DNA from: Chinchilla lanigera
Lineage: Eukaryota > Chordata > Mammalia > Rodentia > Chinchillidae
DNA: 64,000 nt
Direction: 5' to 3'
NCBI RefSeq assembly: GCF_000276665.1
Contig: NW_004955425.1
Span: 27,512,132-27,576,131 of the forward strand
Shown: positions 11,565-22,799 of the stretch, in pieces
Layout of the letters: each line of letters starts with the position of its first letter
Position numbering within the stretch: position 1 is the first letter of the stretch
Translations under genes and position numbers: made by a program
Notes under the pieces: generated by a model
What the model saw: the letters and a program-made list of their open reading frames with translations, nothing else
What the model was told of the DNA's origin: nothing
Databases searched by the model: none

Positions 11565-12580
11565 CAAGACACACATAAAATTTAGGATCTTAACCATTTT
11601 TAAGTGTACAGTTCAGTGCTGTGAAATGCATTCATAATGCTCTCTAAATATCACCACCATCCATCACTGTAATTCAGCTTATAAACCTGAAACTCTATGT
11701 CTACTAAACAATAACCACCTTCTCCCATTCTCTGGGAACCACCATCCTTTTTTCCTGTATCAGTTTAACTACTCTAAGCACCTCATATAAGTGGAATCAA
11801 ACTGTGTTTGACATCGCAATGTCCTTAAGGTTAATTCATGTTGTACCATGTATCAGAATATCCTTTTCTGAAGCTAAATAATATTCCATTGTATGTGTCT
11901 GTGTGTTTACACTTATATATAATATTCTGCTATTTGTGACCATTAAGCATGTAACTGTCAAACTTGATTGCCTTGGGAGCTGCCTAGGAGATTAGTAAAG
12001 TGCAGTTCAGGGTGTGTCTGGGTGGGTCACGGAGGTATGTCCTTGGTATCTATATCTGGTCCCTGGCCCTTTCTTCTCTGGCACTGTTCCCTGGTGCTCT
12101 GCTTCCAGTCACCATGAAATGAGTGTCTTTGCTCCACTGCACCTTTCTGCCATGCTATTTCTGTGCTGGAGGCAGTCAACCAGGGACTGAATCCTCTGAA
12201 ACCAAAAGCTAAAAATAACCACTCCACCCCTCCATTTAAATTACAGATGTTGGGTAATTAGTCTCAGCAATGGGAAAGCTGACTAATACATTACTCACCT
12301 ATCAACAAACAGGTTGCTTCTATTTACTGGCCACTGTGACTAATGCTACGATGACACACAGGTATAAAACTTTCCCTTTGAGACATTGCATTCAATCCTT
12401 TCAGGTATATTCCCAGAAGTGGAATTCCTAAATTATATGGCAATTTTATTCATAATTTTTGAGGAACAGCCATACTTTTTTCCTCACAGAAGCTGTATCA
12501 TTTTACTTTCCCACTAATAGTGCATAAAACTTGCTAATTTCCTCCCATCCTTGCCAACACCAGTCATTATAAAAATTTTG
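11565..12580 (+). repeat. L1M 3' end, interrupted by another element
   Basis: The left part (11565-11925) reads ttttaagtgtacagttcagt and cctcatataagtggaatcaa. The right part (12295-12580) reads ggttgcttctatttactggc and ccagaagtggaattcctaaa. Together they are one old L1 3' region in sense orientation, split by a roughly 360-bp insertion at 11930-12292. Confidence 0.75.
11930..12292. repeat. LTR-like insertion inside L1
   Basis: A roughly 360-bp element interrupts the L1M copy. It begins near catgtaactgtcaaacttga and ends aagctgactaatacattac, which resembles LTR ends of rodent/primate MaLR-type elements. Family assignment is uncertain; the exact ends are estimates from where L1 similarity stops and resumes. 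Confidence 0.5.
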
Positions 12581-12665
12581 AGTCCCCTCTCTCCATTACC
12601 GGGTATCACATACACAGCCTCATTCATGCTAGGTAAGAACTCTACAACTGAGAAATACCCTCAGC
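12580..12665 (-). repeat. ID-like SINE, diverged
   Basis: Reverse-orientation ID-like element: ccattaccgggtatcacata, catgctaggtaagaactcta and caactgagaaataccctcag. Old type. Confidence 0.6.
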
Positions 12666-12694
12666 AAATAATCTTTTTATAAGAGAGAAGTATA

Positions 12695-13027
12695 CAGTTG
12701 GCCCTTTACATACTATACAAAGATTCCACATCTGCAGATTCAACTGTGGACTGAAAATATTTTGGCAGAAAATGGTATCTACTGTGTATGTACAGACTTT
12801 TTTCCTTATCATTATTCCAAGGACAAGGAAACAATAGAATAAGTATTTATATATAGAATTTACAATGTGCTATAAGTAATCTAAAGATGTTTAAAATATA
12901 CAGGACAATGTGTGCAAGCAATATTTAAATATTCTACCATTTTATATAAGGTACCTGAGCATCTCTATGGATTTTGGTATGGCTTAGGAGAGCCTAAAAA
13001 TCTGCTGTAGATACTAAGGGCCACCTG
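12695..13027. repeat. Tigger-like non-autonomous DNA transposon
   Basis: The ends are cagttggccctt and (read inverted) caggtggccctt, 10 of 12 matching, with TA on both sides (12693-12694 and 13028-13029). TA target duplication and inverted terminal repeats are seen directly. The interior (catgtatgtacagactttttt-like text) fits the pogo/Tigger class. Confidence 0.8.
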
Positions 13028-13150
13028 TATTTTCTTAAACATAAAATTTGCATTTTCCCTTGAGTAATTCACACAAATGAATATTATACATAGTCAAGGG
13101 CCGACACTAATGTCTGCTTTGACTGTAGAAATGAAAAGAAACCTGTAAGA

Positions 13151-13243
13151 GTGGGATAAAGCACAGCTGTAGAGCACTCACCTGGCATACATGAAGCCCT
13201 GTGTCTCACTCCCAGTACCGTTAACAGAAGAATAAAAAAAACC
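13151..13243 (+). repeat. ID-like SINE, diverged
   Basis: Forward orientation: gtgggataaagcacagctgt, gcactcacctggcatacatg, then a short A-rich tail after cccagtaccg. Confidence 0.6.
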
Positions 13244-13244
13244 C

Positions 13245-14335
13245 AATAGTTATTCTTTTAACCCTAGAATTTGGGCATATACAATAATTCTTGAAATAGT
13301 TTCCCCTGTAAGTTCTCATGTCTGTTAAATACTGACAAATGAAGTGCTGGAACAGGGAGAAACTAAAAATCTACTTAACATTTGACATATCCACTTCCGT
13401 ATTTTTTAGTTTTGCTTTCCTTTTGAAATCGTACTTCACATGTATTCTTGCAAAATTCACTTAAATAGGAAATATTTACTCAAGTCCCTAAAAAACTATA
13501 TTTATACTAATTATTCTAAATAAATGATTTTTAAAAATGAAAAATACTTTGTACTCTTACTGAAAACATTTGTCTCCAATTCTGGTATAACTGCTGCAAA
13601 TTTACACTCAACTGTGTATTTTGAAAAGGCAGACAGCTTATAATGTGAGATAAATAAAGGGTACATGGCATCTTCCCGTGGTATTTATGTGGAGTTCCTT
13701 TCAGCTCAAGAGTACCAACTATTTCCTCTGTCTGTGCTTTCTAATTTCAGCTCACTATCCATATGAATTTCCTATGCCAGCTTTTCCCCCAGTAGTTTAG
13801 ATAACACAAATTTTTGAAGCTGATATACTTTCTGGTTCTTTACTAGTTACATTCTTCTGATTCTGACAGCTTTAGAATTCAGATATATTGATACTTCTTA
13901 ATGTTGAGGCAAGGAGAGAGCAGGCAAATGGAAGAAAATGCAAATAGACTATTATGTCTTTATAACTAGGAATTTGATGTCAGTAGGTCTTGTTCATCAA
14001 CCGGACATAATTAGCACAAAATTGAGACAGTTAATCTTGGCATTATTCTCTATTTCTGAGACACTATATGTTGTGGAAAAAGAAAAACTAGGTAACAGAA
14101 CATTTTAGATACATTTTAGGATCATTAGTCAACACATACGTTTGTGTCTGATACAATACCTGATGACGACTCACAGTGCTTTTCGATTTGAGAGAGTGTC
14201 TCAATCAAATTATCATCTTCTATCATATTTAAATGAAACAAAATATTGCAGGAAAAGAAAATATTTTTAAGAAACAAAAAATATTTTAAACAGAGAGCTG
14301 AATAAACATTGCGACAAAAAGGAAAAACAAATTTT
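13245..14335. other. intron, no recognised element
   Basis: AT-rich intronic sequence about 1.1 kb long. I recognise no repeat family or coding segment in it. Confidence 0.5.
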
Positions 14336-14337
14336 GG

Positions 14338-14426
14338 CAGTTCTACTACAGATTGAATCCAGGGCCTTAGGCATGCTAGGCAAGCATGCTAGGCAAGCCT
14401 CAGCCCTGAGCTCCACCCCCAGCTCT
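14338..14426 (-). repeat. ID-like SINE with internal 11-base duplication
   Basis: Reverse orientation: gattgaatccagggccttag and ctgagctccacccccagc. The phrase gcatgctaggcaa occurs twice in a row (14371-14396), an internal duplication. Confidence 0.75.
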
Positions 14427-14929
14427 AAGATCTTGACAAAAAAAGAACTTTCTAGGTACAGTTAAAGAACCTCTGTTGTACAAAATTCACATCCACCTGC
14501 CTTGCCCGCTTCACCATTGTCACCTATTGCCAACACTGGCTGAAATGATAAACATGTACCAATTCAATCAAAATTCACTTTAAAGTTTCTATCATAAACA
14601 GACAGAAAGCCTTCTGAACAACCCAGATAATGAAAAAGAACTAAAGCTCATTTTGGTTATCCAGACTACTTGTCTGATTTCTAGGAGGGGCCCCTCTCAC
14701 ATGTTTATGAACAAAATATAAACACTATGAGAATAAAAATTCATAATACCATACACACAAAAAATCCATTAAACCAAATAAAAGGACTTATTTATATATA
14801 TTCAGTTTACATGAAGTTAAAAAATGGGAAAAATGTCATACATTAAGGTATGTAAAAGAACACATTATTTTGTTTTAGCCTATGCTACTTACATACTATG
14901 TATCCCATGTGGGTTCTGACAAATTAAAC

Positions 14930-15115
14930 TGGTACAATGAACTCAGCTTTAGTGCTGTCACTCTCGAACTGGCACTCATCAGAATCCTCTGTAGCCCCCA
15001 GCTTAGTAGCCTCCTCCCAGAATATCTGATTTTAAAATCTATGTTTCTAATAAGTATGAGGTGATGCATCTGCTGCAGATCCAAGGACCATACTTTGAGA
15101 ACTACTGAAATAGTT
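14930..15115 (+). repeat. MER5-type hAT DNA transposon
   Basis: Text cactcatcagaatcctctgt, ctgattttaaaatctatgtt and the terminal tactttgagaactactga matches the MER5 family order, whose end normally reads ttgagaaccactg. The 5' end is diverged. Confidence 0.7.
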
Positions 15116-15496
15116 CTTCTAGAGCAAGTCTGGGACTGGCTCTACCAAGGCTAAAGCCATCACTACCTAGAAGCAGCAACAAGAGGGCTTTACCGAGAAG
15201 CTGTTTGAAAAGAAGTTACTTGCTGTTCCTAAAACATAGCTGTTGTGTTTAAGTGGCTTTGTGCTTTGTTTATTACAGTAACAAGCAGTGAGAAAAGTAA
15301 TGAAAAGCTGTAGAAAAAAAAATGAGCAAAGACAGTAACAGAAAAAAGAACAAAATCTAGATATATAAAATGATGGATTTGTTTGATGAGACAGGTTTTT
15401 ACAATTATACATTAATAGCTTTAAAAATCAATTTTGATGAAAAAATATACTCATTGAAATATAAAACCCCTTCTTTTCATTAAATTGATTCTTTCC

Positions 15497-15638
15497 TTTT
15501 TTTTAAATTTTATTTTCTTAATTTATTTATTATTATTATTGGGTTTTTCTTTTTTTATATATGTGGTGCTGAGGATCGAACCTCAGACCTTATGCATGCA
15601 AGGCAAGAGCTCTACTACTGAGCCACATTCCCAGCCCC
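15497..15638 (-). repeat. ID-like SINE with TSD
   Basis: Reverse orientation: a T-rich tail, gtggtgctgaggatcgaacc and gagccacattcccagcccc. Direct repeats flank it: cattaaattgattctttc (15479-15496) and cattaagttgattctttt (15639-15656). This subfamily differs from the gccaggcaggc type. Confidence 0.85.
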
Positions 15639-15659
15639 TCATTAAGTTGATTCTTTTCA

Positions 15660-15971
15660 AAACACAATTTTTTTCAACACAAACTTTAAAAATGCAGCTA
15701 CCAGTTCACAGCAAAAAGAACTGCATTATATATTTCCTTCAACTGGTTTATACTGACAATTGTAAATTTCATTCACTCTTAATATTGCTAACCACAGTTA
15801 AAATTCTCCCATCGAGATAATAAATACTGAAATAGAAAAGGACATACAGCCAGTATAACAGGTGTGCTTCTAGAAAAACAAAATTTATAAGTTAAATTCT
15901 CACTAGGCTATTTTAAAAATATGAGCCTGATTATACTTCACTAAATTTCATAGTCAATGATAAACACCTAC
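15660..15971. other. intron, no recognised element
   Basis: Intron between an ID-like SINE and the 3' end of exon 15972-16101. Nothing recognised. Confidence 0.55.
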
Positions 15972-16101
15972 CTACTGTTGGAGTATTGGCAGCACTCAAT
16001 GAAGCAGATGATGAGATAGAGGAAGAACTTTCTGCCCGGGCTAAAGGAGCGACTGGAGGTGGGCTGGTGTTGGATGTTACAGGTGGGCTGAATGGTCTGG
16101 G
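15972..16101 (-). CDS. FCHO2: FCHO2 exon: Ser/Pro-rich linker
   Basis: The exon is 130 bp, 43 codons plus one base. It reads [19 protein letters not shown], then [19 protein letters not shown] and TPTV. The acceptor is tgcttttaag and the donor gtaggt. It lies in the disordered linker just before the mu-homology domain and has low-complexity serine runs and PxxP-like segments. The sequence is almost identical to the FCHO2 I recall, with Val where some orthologs have Ala or Thr after SPPP. Confidence 0.97.
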
Positions 16102-16954
16102 CTTAAAAGCAAAGTTATTTATCAAACACTACAATAATTCCTTGTCAGAGATTTTTATGTCAGGTTAGTTTAACTTTAACACACCAAATCAAATTTACTG
16201 TTTCTTGTAACTTAAACTCAGATATGCCATGTTAAATCATTTTCAAAAATACACCAAAAGATGAAAGGCTGTATTAAAATAATGTTGTCAAGAGGGTCTT
16301 TGTGCATAAAATACTTTCTGTGTTTCAAAAAGTATACTTAATATAAATCCTTAGAATCTAAACTACTAGTTTAAACAGTATGAAGGCTCTTCACATATAC
16401 TACCAAATGGCTTTCCAAAACAGTTACTCACTTTACTGTTACATAGGAAATTACTTCTCTGAAAGTTTTCAGCAAACAGTCACAGAAGAAAAACATGGTA
16501 ATTAAAAATATTTCTAGTTAATTTGATAGAAATAAATGTCTATTTTCACTGTTATGAATGGTCTGACTGAAACCCTTTATTTATTTACTTTTTTTGAAAC
16601 CCTTTATTAACGCTTTATCCTGTTACAAATATTTTCTTCTCTAAATACCACTTGCGTGTTACTTCTGATGTTTACAAATCTGTGCACATTTGCCTTTGTA
16701 ATTCCTTATAAGGCTTCCTCATGAATAAAGCTCACCCTAAGAAAGTATTAATTCTGTTGCCTTTTTCACTTTCCTAGTTAAATATAAAAACAAACAGCAA
16801 AAATATCTCCAGTTCATTTATCTTTTACATGTGTGGACCTTTTACTTCCAAATTCTTAGTTGTTCCAATAACACATTGGCAACATTCCCTAAGATGTTTC
16901 ACTTTTTTAAGAAAGGTGTATTCACCTTAATTAAAAATAATTTTGTTCTGCTTA
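16102..16954. other. intron, no recognised element
   Basis: About 850 bp of AT-rich intron containing the acceptor and polypyrimidine tract of exon 15972-16101 at its left end. No repeat family recognised. Confidence 0.5.
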
Positions 16955-17085
16955 TAAAAGCAACAAATAGTTAGTGCCTACTATATGGCAGCCCTTGGAT
17001 TAGGTAATAGGTACAAAGGAGTGAACAGAAAAGATACCGTCCTTTCTAATGTGAGAGGCATGAAAAACAAACACATAAAACCCTG
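16955..17085 (-). repeat. L2 LINE 3' end, antisense
   Basis: tagttagtgcctactatatgg, then attaggtaataggtacaaag and gtgaacagaaaagataccgt match the reverse complement of the L2 3' end. Diverged. Confidence 0.6.
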
Positions 17086-17089
17086 TAAG

Positions 17090-17785
17090 TACTCCTACAC
17101 TGAATTAATCAATTCTTCATTATATTAATGCCAACACAGATAGTACGCAAAGTATTTTACCATTTGTCACCCCTCCACTCATTTAAGTACTTTTAAGCAA
17201 TTTTTTCTAAGTACACCTTTCTAATGACACCACCACAGACAACACATTAAAAATATAGCCTGGTGCTAAAAATACAGTTATATATTTATACACATGAAAA
17301 TGGTAAAGGGCTGAACAGATAGAGAATTCAACAGTTCATCTGAAACTTAAGCTTAGGAAAAAGTCCTGAGATTAACTACTGTTGAGAGATTTTTCTCTTA
17401 CTTCAACATGGCGAATGTGAACAATATGATGTGGTCACATTTTTATAATGCATTTTACAGTTCTTAAGGAAAAGCCTGAAATTGCTATTTTCTTAAGTGG
17501 TTTTATTCTATTTTTAGAGTTGTGCTGTGCAGTACAATTGCCAATAGGACTTGAACTGCCAATAGAACAAAATTAAGATGTGTTTATACAACTATAAAAC
17601 ACAGAGTGGACTTGGCATATACATAAAAAGAATGTAAAATCTCATTCATTGTTCTAAATATAATGTTTCTGATATATGGGATAAATAAGATATATTAGAC
17701 TGAATTTTGCTGTTTTTAAACATGGCTCTTAAAAATCTTAAACTTACATATATTCTTAAATTATATTTCTATTAGGTAGCACTGC
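17090..17785. other. intron, no recognised element
   Basis: AT-rich intronic sequence. I recognise nothing beyond scattered A and T runs. Confidence 0.5.
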
Positions 17786-17789
17786 TTCG

Positions 17790-17990
17790 AAACAGTGGTT
17801 CTCAAAGATTGGTGTGCATGAGAATCACTTAGAAGGTTTTTTAATACACAATTGCTAGGCCCCTCCCTTGAATTTCTGATTTGTCTGGAGTGAAGCCAGA
17901 GAGATTATTTCTACCAAGTTCTCAGGAGATGATAATTCTACTGGTCTGGGACTCCCCTCTGAGTGCAGCTGCTCTAGAACAAAGAGGGGT
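17790..17990 (+). repeat. MER5A-like hAT DNA transposon
   Basis: It starts cagtggttctcaaagattgg, the MER5 terminal sequence, continues catgagaatcacttagaagg and cccctcccttgaatttctga, and includes ttctactggtctgggactcc. The far terminus is eroded. About 200 bp, the usual MER5A length. Confidence 0.85.
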
Positions 17991-18371
17991 TCCCTTAGTG
18001 GGTAGGGAGGGTATGGCTCACTAGTAGACAATAAAGCAATAATTATCAAGAATCTTTAAAATGTACATTTAGTTCATGAATTTCACTTTAAGAATATTTT
18101 ATTAAGGAACTGTTTTCAAAGAAATAAACGTAAGTTCATTAAAACATTATAACAATGAAAACTGAAATAAACTAAAGGTTAAATAAATTTCTAAAACTTT
18201 TAGGAATTTAATTCTGACAACTGTATAGAAGACAGAGCATTTAAACACTGAAATACTCTATCCACTTCAAATGGTTCTCTGTGAAACCCTCAGGTTAGTT
18301 TCTAGAAACATCTCAGAAGAGGACTTCTAGGAAAGGAGGTTGATATAAAAGATTCAACTACAAAAGTCTGA

Positions 18372-18506
18372 CTTGATTTTTATTTTATTTTGGAGAGGGG
18401 TGGTGAGACAGGGTCTCAGTATGTAGTGTAGGCTGGCCTCTATCCCCCAATGATCCTCCTGACTCAGCCATTTGGAATTACAGGCCTGTCCCACCATGTC
18501 CAGCTT
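18372..18506 (-). repeat. B1-like SINE
   Basis: Reverse orientation: gagacagggtctcagtatgt, aatgatcctcctgactcagc and ttacaggcctgtcccaccat. Confidence 0.85.
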
Positions 18507-18719
18507 GACTCTGTTTATTTTAATCCTCTTAAGTATATAATTACTTGACAAAGGATTCTCTTGAAAACCATGAAATAATAATTCACGAGTTTTTATCGCT
18601 ATGCCTACCAATAATTCATGATTTAGAAAGCCATCCCCAAAATATTTTCTAGTGAAAAATTATCTAGAACTATGAATAGTATAACTTTTTATTTAAAAAT
18701 ACGTACTTTTCTGACCATA

Positions 18720-18850
18720 CCTGCATTTGACGTCATTTGACACATATTAAGTCGTTTTAAGTTTCACAGCAACCTAGTATTATTATATGCATTTTACCCA
18801 TGATAAAATGGGGACTCAGTAAATAATGTACCTAATGTTGCTTGGCTAAT
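18720..18850 (-). repeat. MIR SINE, antisense
   Basis: The text cacagcaacctagtattatt then ttttacccatgataaaatgg is the reverse complement of the MIR core. Very old and diverged. Confidence 0.6.
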
Positions 18851-18875
18851 ATGTGCCTCATAAGTCTGTATTTTT

Positions 18876-19037
18876 TATTTTATTTTATTTTAGTCTTTTT
18901 GAGATAGGGTCTTGCTTTGCAGTTCAGGCTAGTCTTAAACTCATTTTGTAGCCCAGGCTGGCCTCAAACTCCCAACAATCCTCCTGCCTCAGCCTCCCAA
19001 GTGCTGGGATTACAAGCATGCGCCACTATGCCCGGTT
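18876..19037 (-). repeat. B1-like SINE with 15-bp TSD
   Basis: Reverse orientation: gagatagggtcttgctttgc, doubled lactual caggct phrases, cctcagcctcccaagtgctg and cactatgcccgg. Perfect 15-base direct repeats taagtctgtattttt flank it at 18861-18875 and 19038-19052. Confidence 0.92.
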
Positions 19038-19399
19038 TAAGTCTGTATTTTTATCAACTTTATTCTTTATCTCTGTACAAATACTTATACATTCAGAAAA
19101 TAATGAAAAGAAATACATATATAAGCATCTTAACAAGATTGTCTTTGGGTATTAATACAGGAAATTTTAAATAGTCTGTTTTCTACATTTCCAAATTTTA
19201 CAAAATGATCAAGCACTGAGATTTTGTAATGAACATAATTTTGTATTAGTCAACTTATTACGATATAGTAACTCTTATGTCACTTCAATTATAGCCATCT
19301 TGGCAGCCTGTATCTTGTTTTTCATTTCACTTCCAGTCAGTCATTTCACTCAATATGGAAGTAAAAGAAAGATAACACCATTTATAACACATGGTGCTC

Positions 19400-19645
19400 A
19401 AGGCTTTTCATCTATTCACTGACCGTTTTCCTAAGTATGTACCATGTGACAGGCATTATTCAAAATACTAAGGATACGAAGCTGGCTATAGCAGGTCAGT
19501 AAGAGGAACATAAAGAAAATCACTATAATGTACTATGTGCACTAGCAGAAATATAAGTAAGTATATGGGAATAAGAGAAAAATCTGCTGGAGGAGTGATA
19601 GAATGATCAAAGAGGGTTTTCTGTAGGTGGTGACATTTAACTAGG
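19400..19645 (-). repeat. L2 LINE 3' end, antisense
   Basis: atctattcactgaccgtttt, gtaccatgtgacaggcatta, then aatactaaggatacgaagct follows the reverse complement of the L2 3' end. It may continue to about 19980 after a diverged stretch. Confidence 0.6.
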
Positions 19646-19689
19646 TCTTAAGTAGGCCAATTTGCTACAGAGAAAACTGAAAGGTACTT

Positions 19690-19800
19690 CAAACCAAAGG
19701 AACATTTAAAAAAAATATGGATGTATGAAACATTTAAAAAAATATGGATGTAGCACAGGCCCTGGGTTCGATCCCCTACACCCTTCCCCCAAAAAAGAGC
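19690..19800. repeat. small tandem duplication with SINE scrap
   Basis: The phrase gaaacatttaaaaaaatatggatgt-like text occurs twice about 31 bases apart (19700-19725 and 19728-19752, the first copy with one extra A). A scrap of an ID-like SINE follows (ggccctgggttcgatcccct). Confidence 0.65.
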
Positions 19801-19984
19801 ATGATCAATTTGGGGAATACTCGAAAGTTTCAAGTGGCAGGAACCTTTGCTGGAAACAGAAAGTTGGGCAGTTAGCCTGGTGATGCAGATCGCCGAGGCA
19901 ACTTTACAGAGTCTTGTACATTCAGCTAAAATATTCACCCACTTGGATTATGGTAGCAAGGGAATACATATCAAGAAAAAAATA

Positions 19985-20602
19985 AGATGTTTAACCTTTA
20001 GAAATTTAATTCTGGCAAGTATACTAGCAATTACTATAGAAAATGAAGCAAAACAGAATAGATCAGAAGCGAAGTCTGGTATGGGAGGGCCTCACTCTGA
20101 ATAGAGTCCACTGATCTCACTGTGAGACCAGAGCTCCCAATTCCCCCACCCACACGTGTTCTTTTATGTCAATTAACTGACATGGATTCCAGTTTCCTAT
20201 GTATAGGATATACAAAGCTGAATAAGATACATACAAGGAGCCTCCTGGCAGTATACTTCTAAGCATAATAACACTACCATTTCTTCCTTACTGTTTGACT
20301 TTAAGCAGAATTATATGAAAATTGCTTTGTTACTGTGAGACAATGGATACTGAATGGTGGTTTTGTTTGTGTTTCTTGTTTTTCAGAAATCTCTTTCCTC
20401 TTGGACAATGTGTGGGTTCACAGGTATGACTGATGAGATTATAAGGGAGAGCAAAGAATACATTTTTTGGGCAAATTTTTCTGTATTTTGAGGACTCAAG
20501 TAGAAAACCAAGCATTTAACTGTATCAGGGCATTCAGAAAAATATCACTTATATCTGAAATCAAAACAGTTATATAATTTTTAAAACCACTTGAGTACAT
20601 AC
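19985..20602. other. intron, no recognised element
   Basis: Intron leading to the donor of exon 20603-20706. No repeat family recognised with confidence. Confidence 0.5.
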
Positions 20603-20706
20603 TATTTCATTAATCCCACTGAGTTTGCCTGAAGTAAGCTTTGGTCTGGAAGCAGGCCTTGGAGGCGGGACAATGGTGCCTACAGGAAGAGGAGTTGTGG
20701 GCCTGG
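20603..20706 (-). CDS. FCHO2: FCHO2 exon: proline/arginine-rich linker
   Basis: The exon is 104 bp and begins with two bases completing an Ala codon. It encodes [19 protein letters not shown] followed by [15 protein letters not shown]. The acceptor is cgccccaccag and the donor gtatgt. The PPPRPASRP run is a plausible SH3-type ligand in the linker that contacts endocytic partners (inference from the motif). It joins the serine-rich exon at 27429 (G|CC, Ala) and the PRPFSPP exon at 16101 in phase. Confidence 0.96.
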
Positions 20707-20813
20707 CTGGTGGGGCGGGAAAGAGAATTTGAAGAAAATCATTAGTATGTAACAATCCTTACAATTAAGACATTCTATTATATAAGAACTGTTAAGATTC
20801 ATGTTCATTTTCT

Positions 20814-20936
20814 TTTTTTTGTTTGTTTGGTTTTTTTTGTTTTTTTTTTTTTGTTTTTCTCCGGTACCGGGAACAGAACTCACGACCTTGCGCTTGCCAG
20901 GCAGGCGCTTTGCCGCTGAGCTAAATCCCCAGCCCC
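20814..20936 (-). repeat. ID-like SINE, young, perfect 16-bp TSD
   Basis: Reverse orientation: long T-rich tail, ctccggtaccgggaacagaa, gcgcttgccaggcaggcgct and gctaaatccccagcccc. Perfect 16-base direct repeats (ttcatgttcattttct) lie at 20798-20813 and 20937-20952. Near-consensus body and a perfect duplication indicate a recent insertion, only about 107 bases upstream of exon 20603-20706 in transcript sense. Confidence 0.95.
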
Positions 20937-21570
20937 TTCATGTTCATTTTCTAAGCGATATATATGTGTTTGTTAAAATATTGGGAATCTACCCATCAAA
21001 TATGCTTTTCTTAAAGTTATAATATTCCTGAAAAAAAAAATCATTAACCTTTGAACAAAACTGACATATATACACATTTCATTTGCTTCAATTATTTATA
21101 CATATAAAATGTTAAGTCTGATAAATTTGCTCATGAAAATAAACCAATTTTAGGCCAAAAGTCTTTAGTTTCTACCAACACCTCTACTTGACGACAGTAG
21201 TAAGATCAATTTTTTATAACATGAATTCTACATAAAACACCTTAACTGAACGTCTTAATTTGACTTTTGAGTTGAACCACACTGTAACATTTTCAGAAAT
21301 AAATAGAAGCATTAAAAATATTCTATTAGTTTGCCCTAAATCACTACAATTATTTTGCTGTGTTCACAATAATCTTAATTTTTCTTAAATCCTTTACAAA
21401 TTTAGTAACCACTGTTTTTCAATGCCATTTAGAAATTTAAAATTTTAAAAATCACTATTCCTAATTTTAAAAACTCATATAGAAATTACTGCATGAAAGC
21501 TAGGTATACAGTATCAAAAGTCACAAATTTTTTAGTAGTAGTGAAAAATGGACATAAACACGCTTAAATT

Positions 21571-21677
21571 TTTTTTTTTTTTTTTTTTTTTTTGGTTTTT
21601 CTCCGGTACCAGGAATCGAACTCACGACCTTGTGCTTGCGAGGCAGGCACTTTGCCACTGAGCTAAATCCCCAGCCC
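21571..21677 (-). repeat. ID-like SINE with TSD
   Basis: Reverse orientation: T-run of about 23, ctccggtaccaggaatcgaa, gaggcaggcactttgccact, ctaaatccccagcccc. Flanking cacgcttaaatt (21559) and cacacttaaatt (21678) are its duplication with one mismatch. Confidence 0.92.
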
Positions 21678-21999
21678 CACACTTAAATTATTTTTAAAGA
21701 AATTAAAATTATTTCTAAACTGTTTCGTCCATTCTAAAATATGGGCTATCATTCAGAAACTAAAAAATATTATGGGAAGAAATGCATTCAGCAAGCATAT
21801 ATTACAGATACGCAAACATCTAATGTAGCTAAGTATACACAGAGGGAAACAAGCAGTCAAGCTGAAGGCTCTTGGAGGAATAGGGATGGTGATGGAGGTG
21901 ACTGCAAGATAAAAGAGCAGTCACGGACTGGAAGGATGAATGGGAGGTGGGGGGAATCTTTCTTTTTATTAGTACATGTTTGCAGGACATGATTATATT

Positions 22000-22610
22000 C
22001 ATTGTAGGGATTGCTATACATAGAATACATCAGAATTCTTCTTTGCATCCCCTACTCTTACCCTACCCTCTCTCCCCCTCCCTCCATCTCCTGGTCCCCT
22101 TCTCTTTTGGAAAAGCCCTATCTTCCTGTTTCCTAGTATCTATCTTTTTTTTGCTTTTTAATTTATTTATATTGCATTTCTCATTTAAGAGAGATCATTC
22201 AATATTTAAGCTTATGTGTCTGACTTAATTCAATTAACCTTAAGATCTGAAGGTGCATTCATTTTCCTACAAATAACTTGAATTTACCCTTCTTCATGGC
22301 AGATTAGTACTCTGTTGTGTATAAACACATTTTCTTTATCCATGCATCTGTTAATACACATATAGACCACTTCCAAGACTTAACTACTGTATTATGAGTT
22401 GTGCTGCTATAAACATGAGTATGCATGTATCACTGTAATATGATGCCTTTAATTCTTTGGGAATGGTACCTAGAAAGGGCATCATTTCTAGTTTTAGTTT
22501 TGTGAAGAATCTTCATACTGATTTCCATAGTGTATACTAATACACTAATATACTATGTATACATTCCTACCAACAATGTAGAAGAGTTCCTTCTTTTGGG
22601 AGGTGGGGCA
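22000..22610 (+). repeat. L1 3' end fragment
   Basis: tttatccatgcatctgttaa, atgagttgtgctgctataaa and cttctttgggaatggtac-type text follows the order of an L1 3' end in sense orientation, with a CT-rich part at 22045-22110. Diverged. Confidence 0.6.
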
Positions 22611-22627
22611 TCATTGACAGAGCATCA

Positions 22628-22795
22628 GACTGAGTGTGGTGGCCCACACTTATAACCCCAGCACTCAGGAGACTGAGGCAGGAAGATCGCCATGAGTTTG
22701 AAGTCAACCTGGGCTACCTAGTGAGTCTGAGGCCAGCCTGGATTAGACAGCAAGACCCTGCCTCAAAAAAACCAAAAAACAAACAAACACAAAAA
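22628..22795 (+). repeat. B1-like SINE
   Basis: Forward orientation: gagtgtggtggcccacactt, ataaccccagcactcaggag, then the duplicated gcctgg...gggctac phrase and a tail of caaaaaaac units. Confidence 0.9.
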
Positions 22796-22799
22796 GCGT

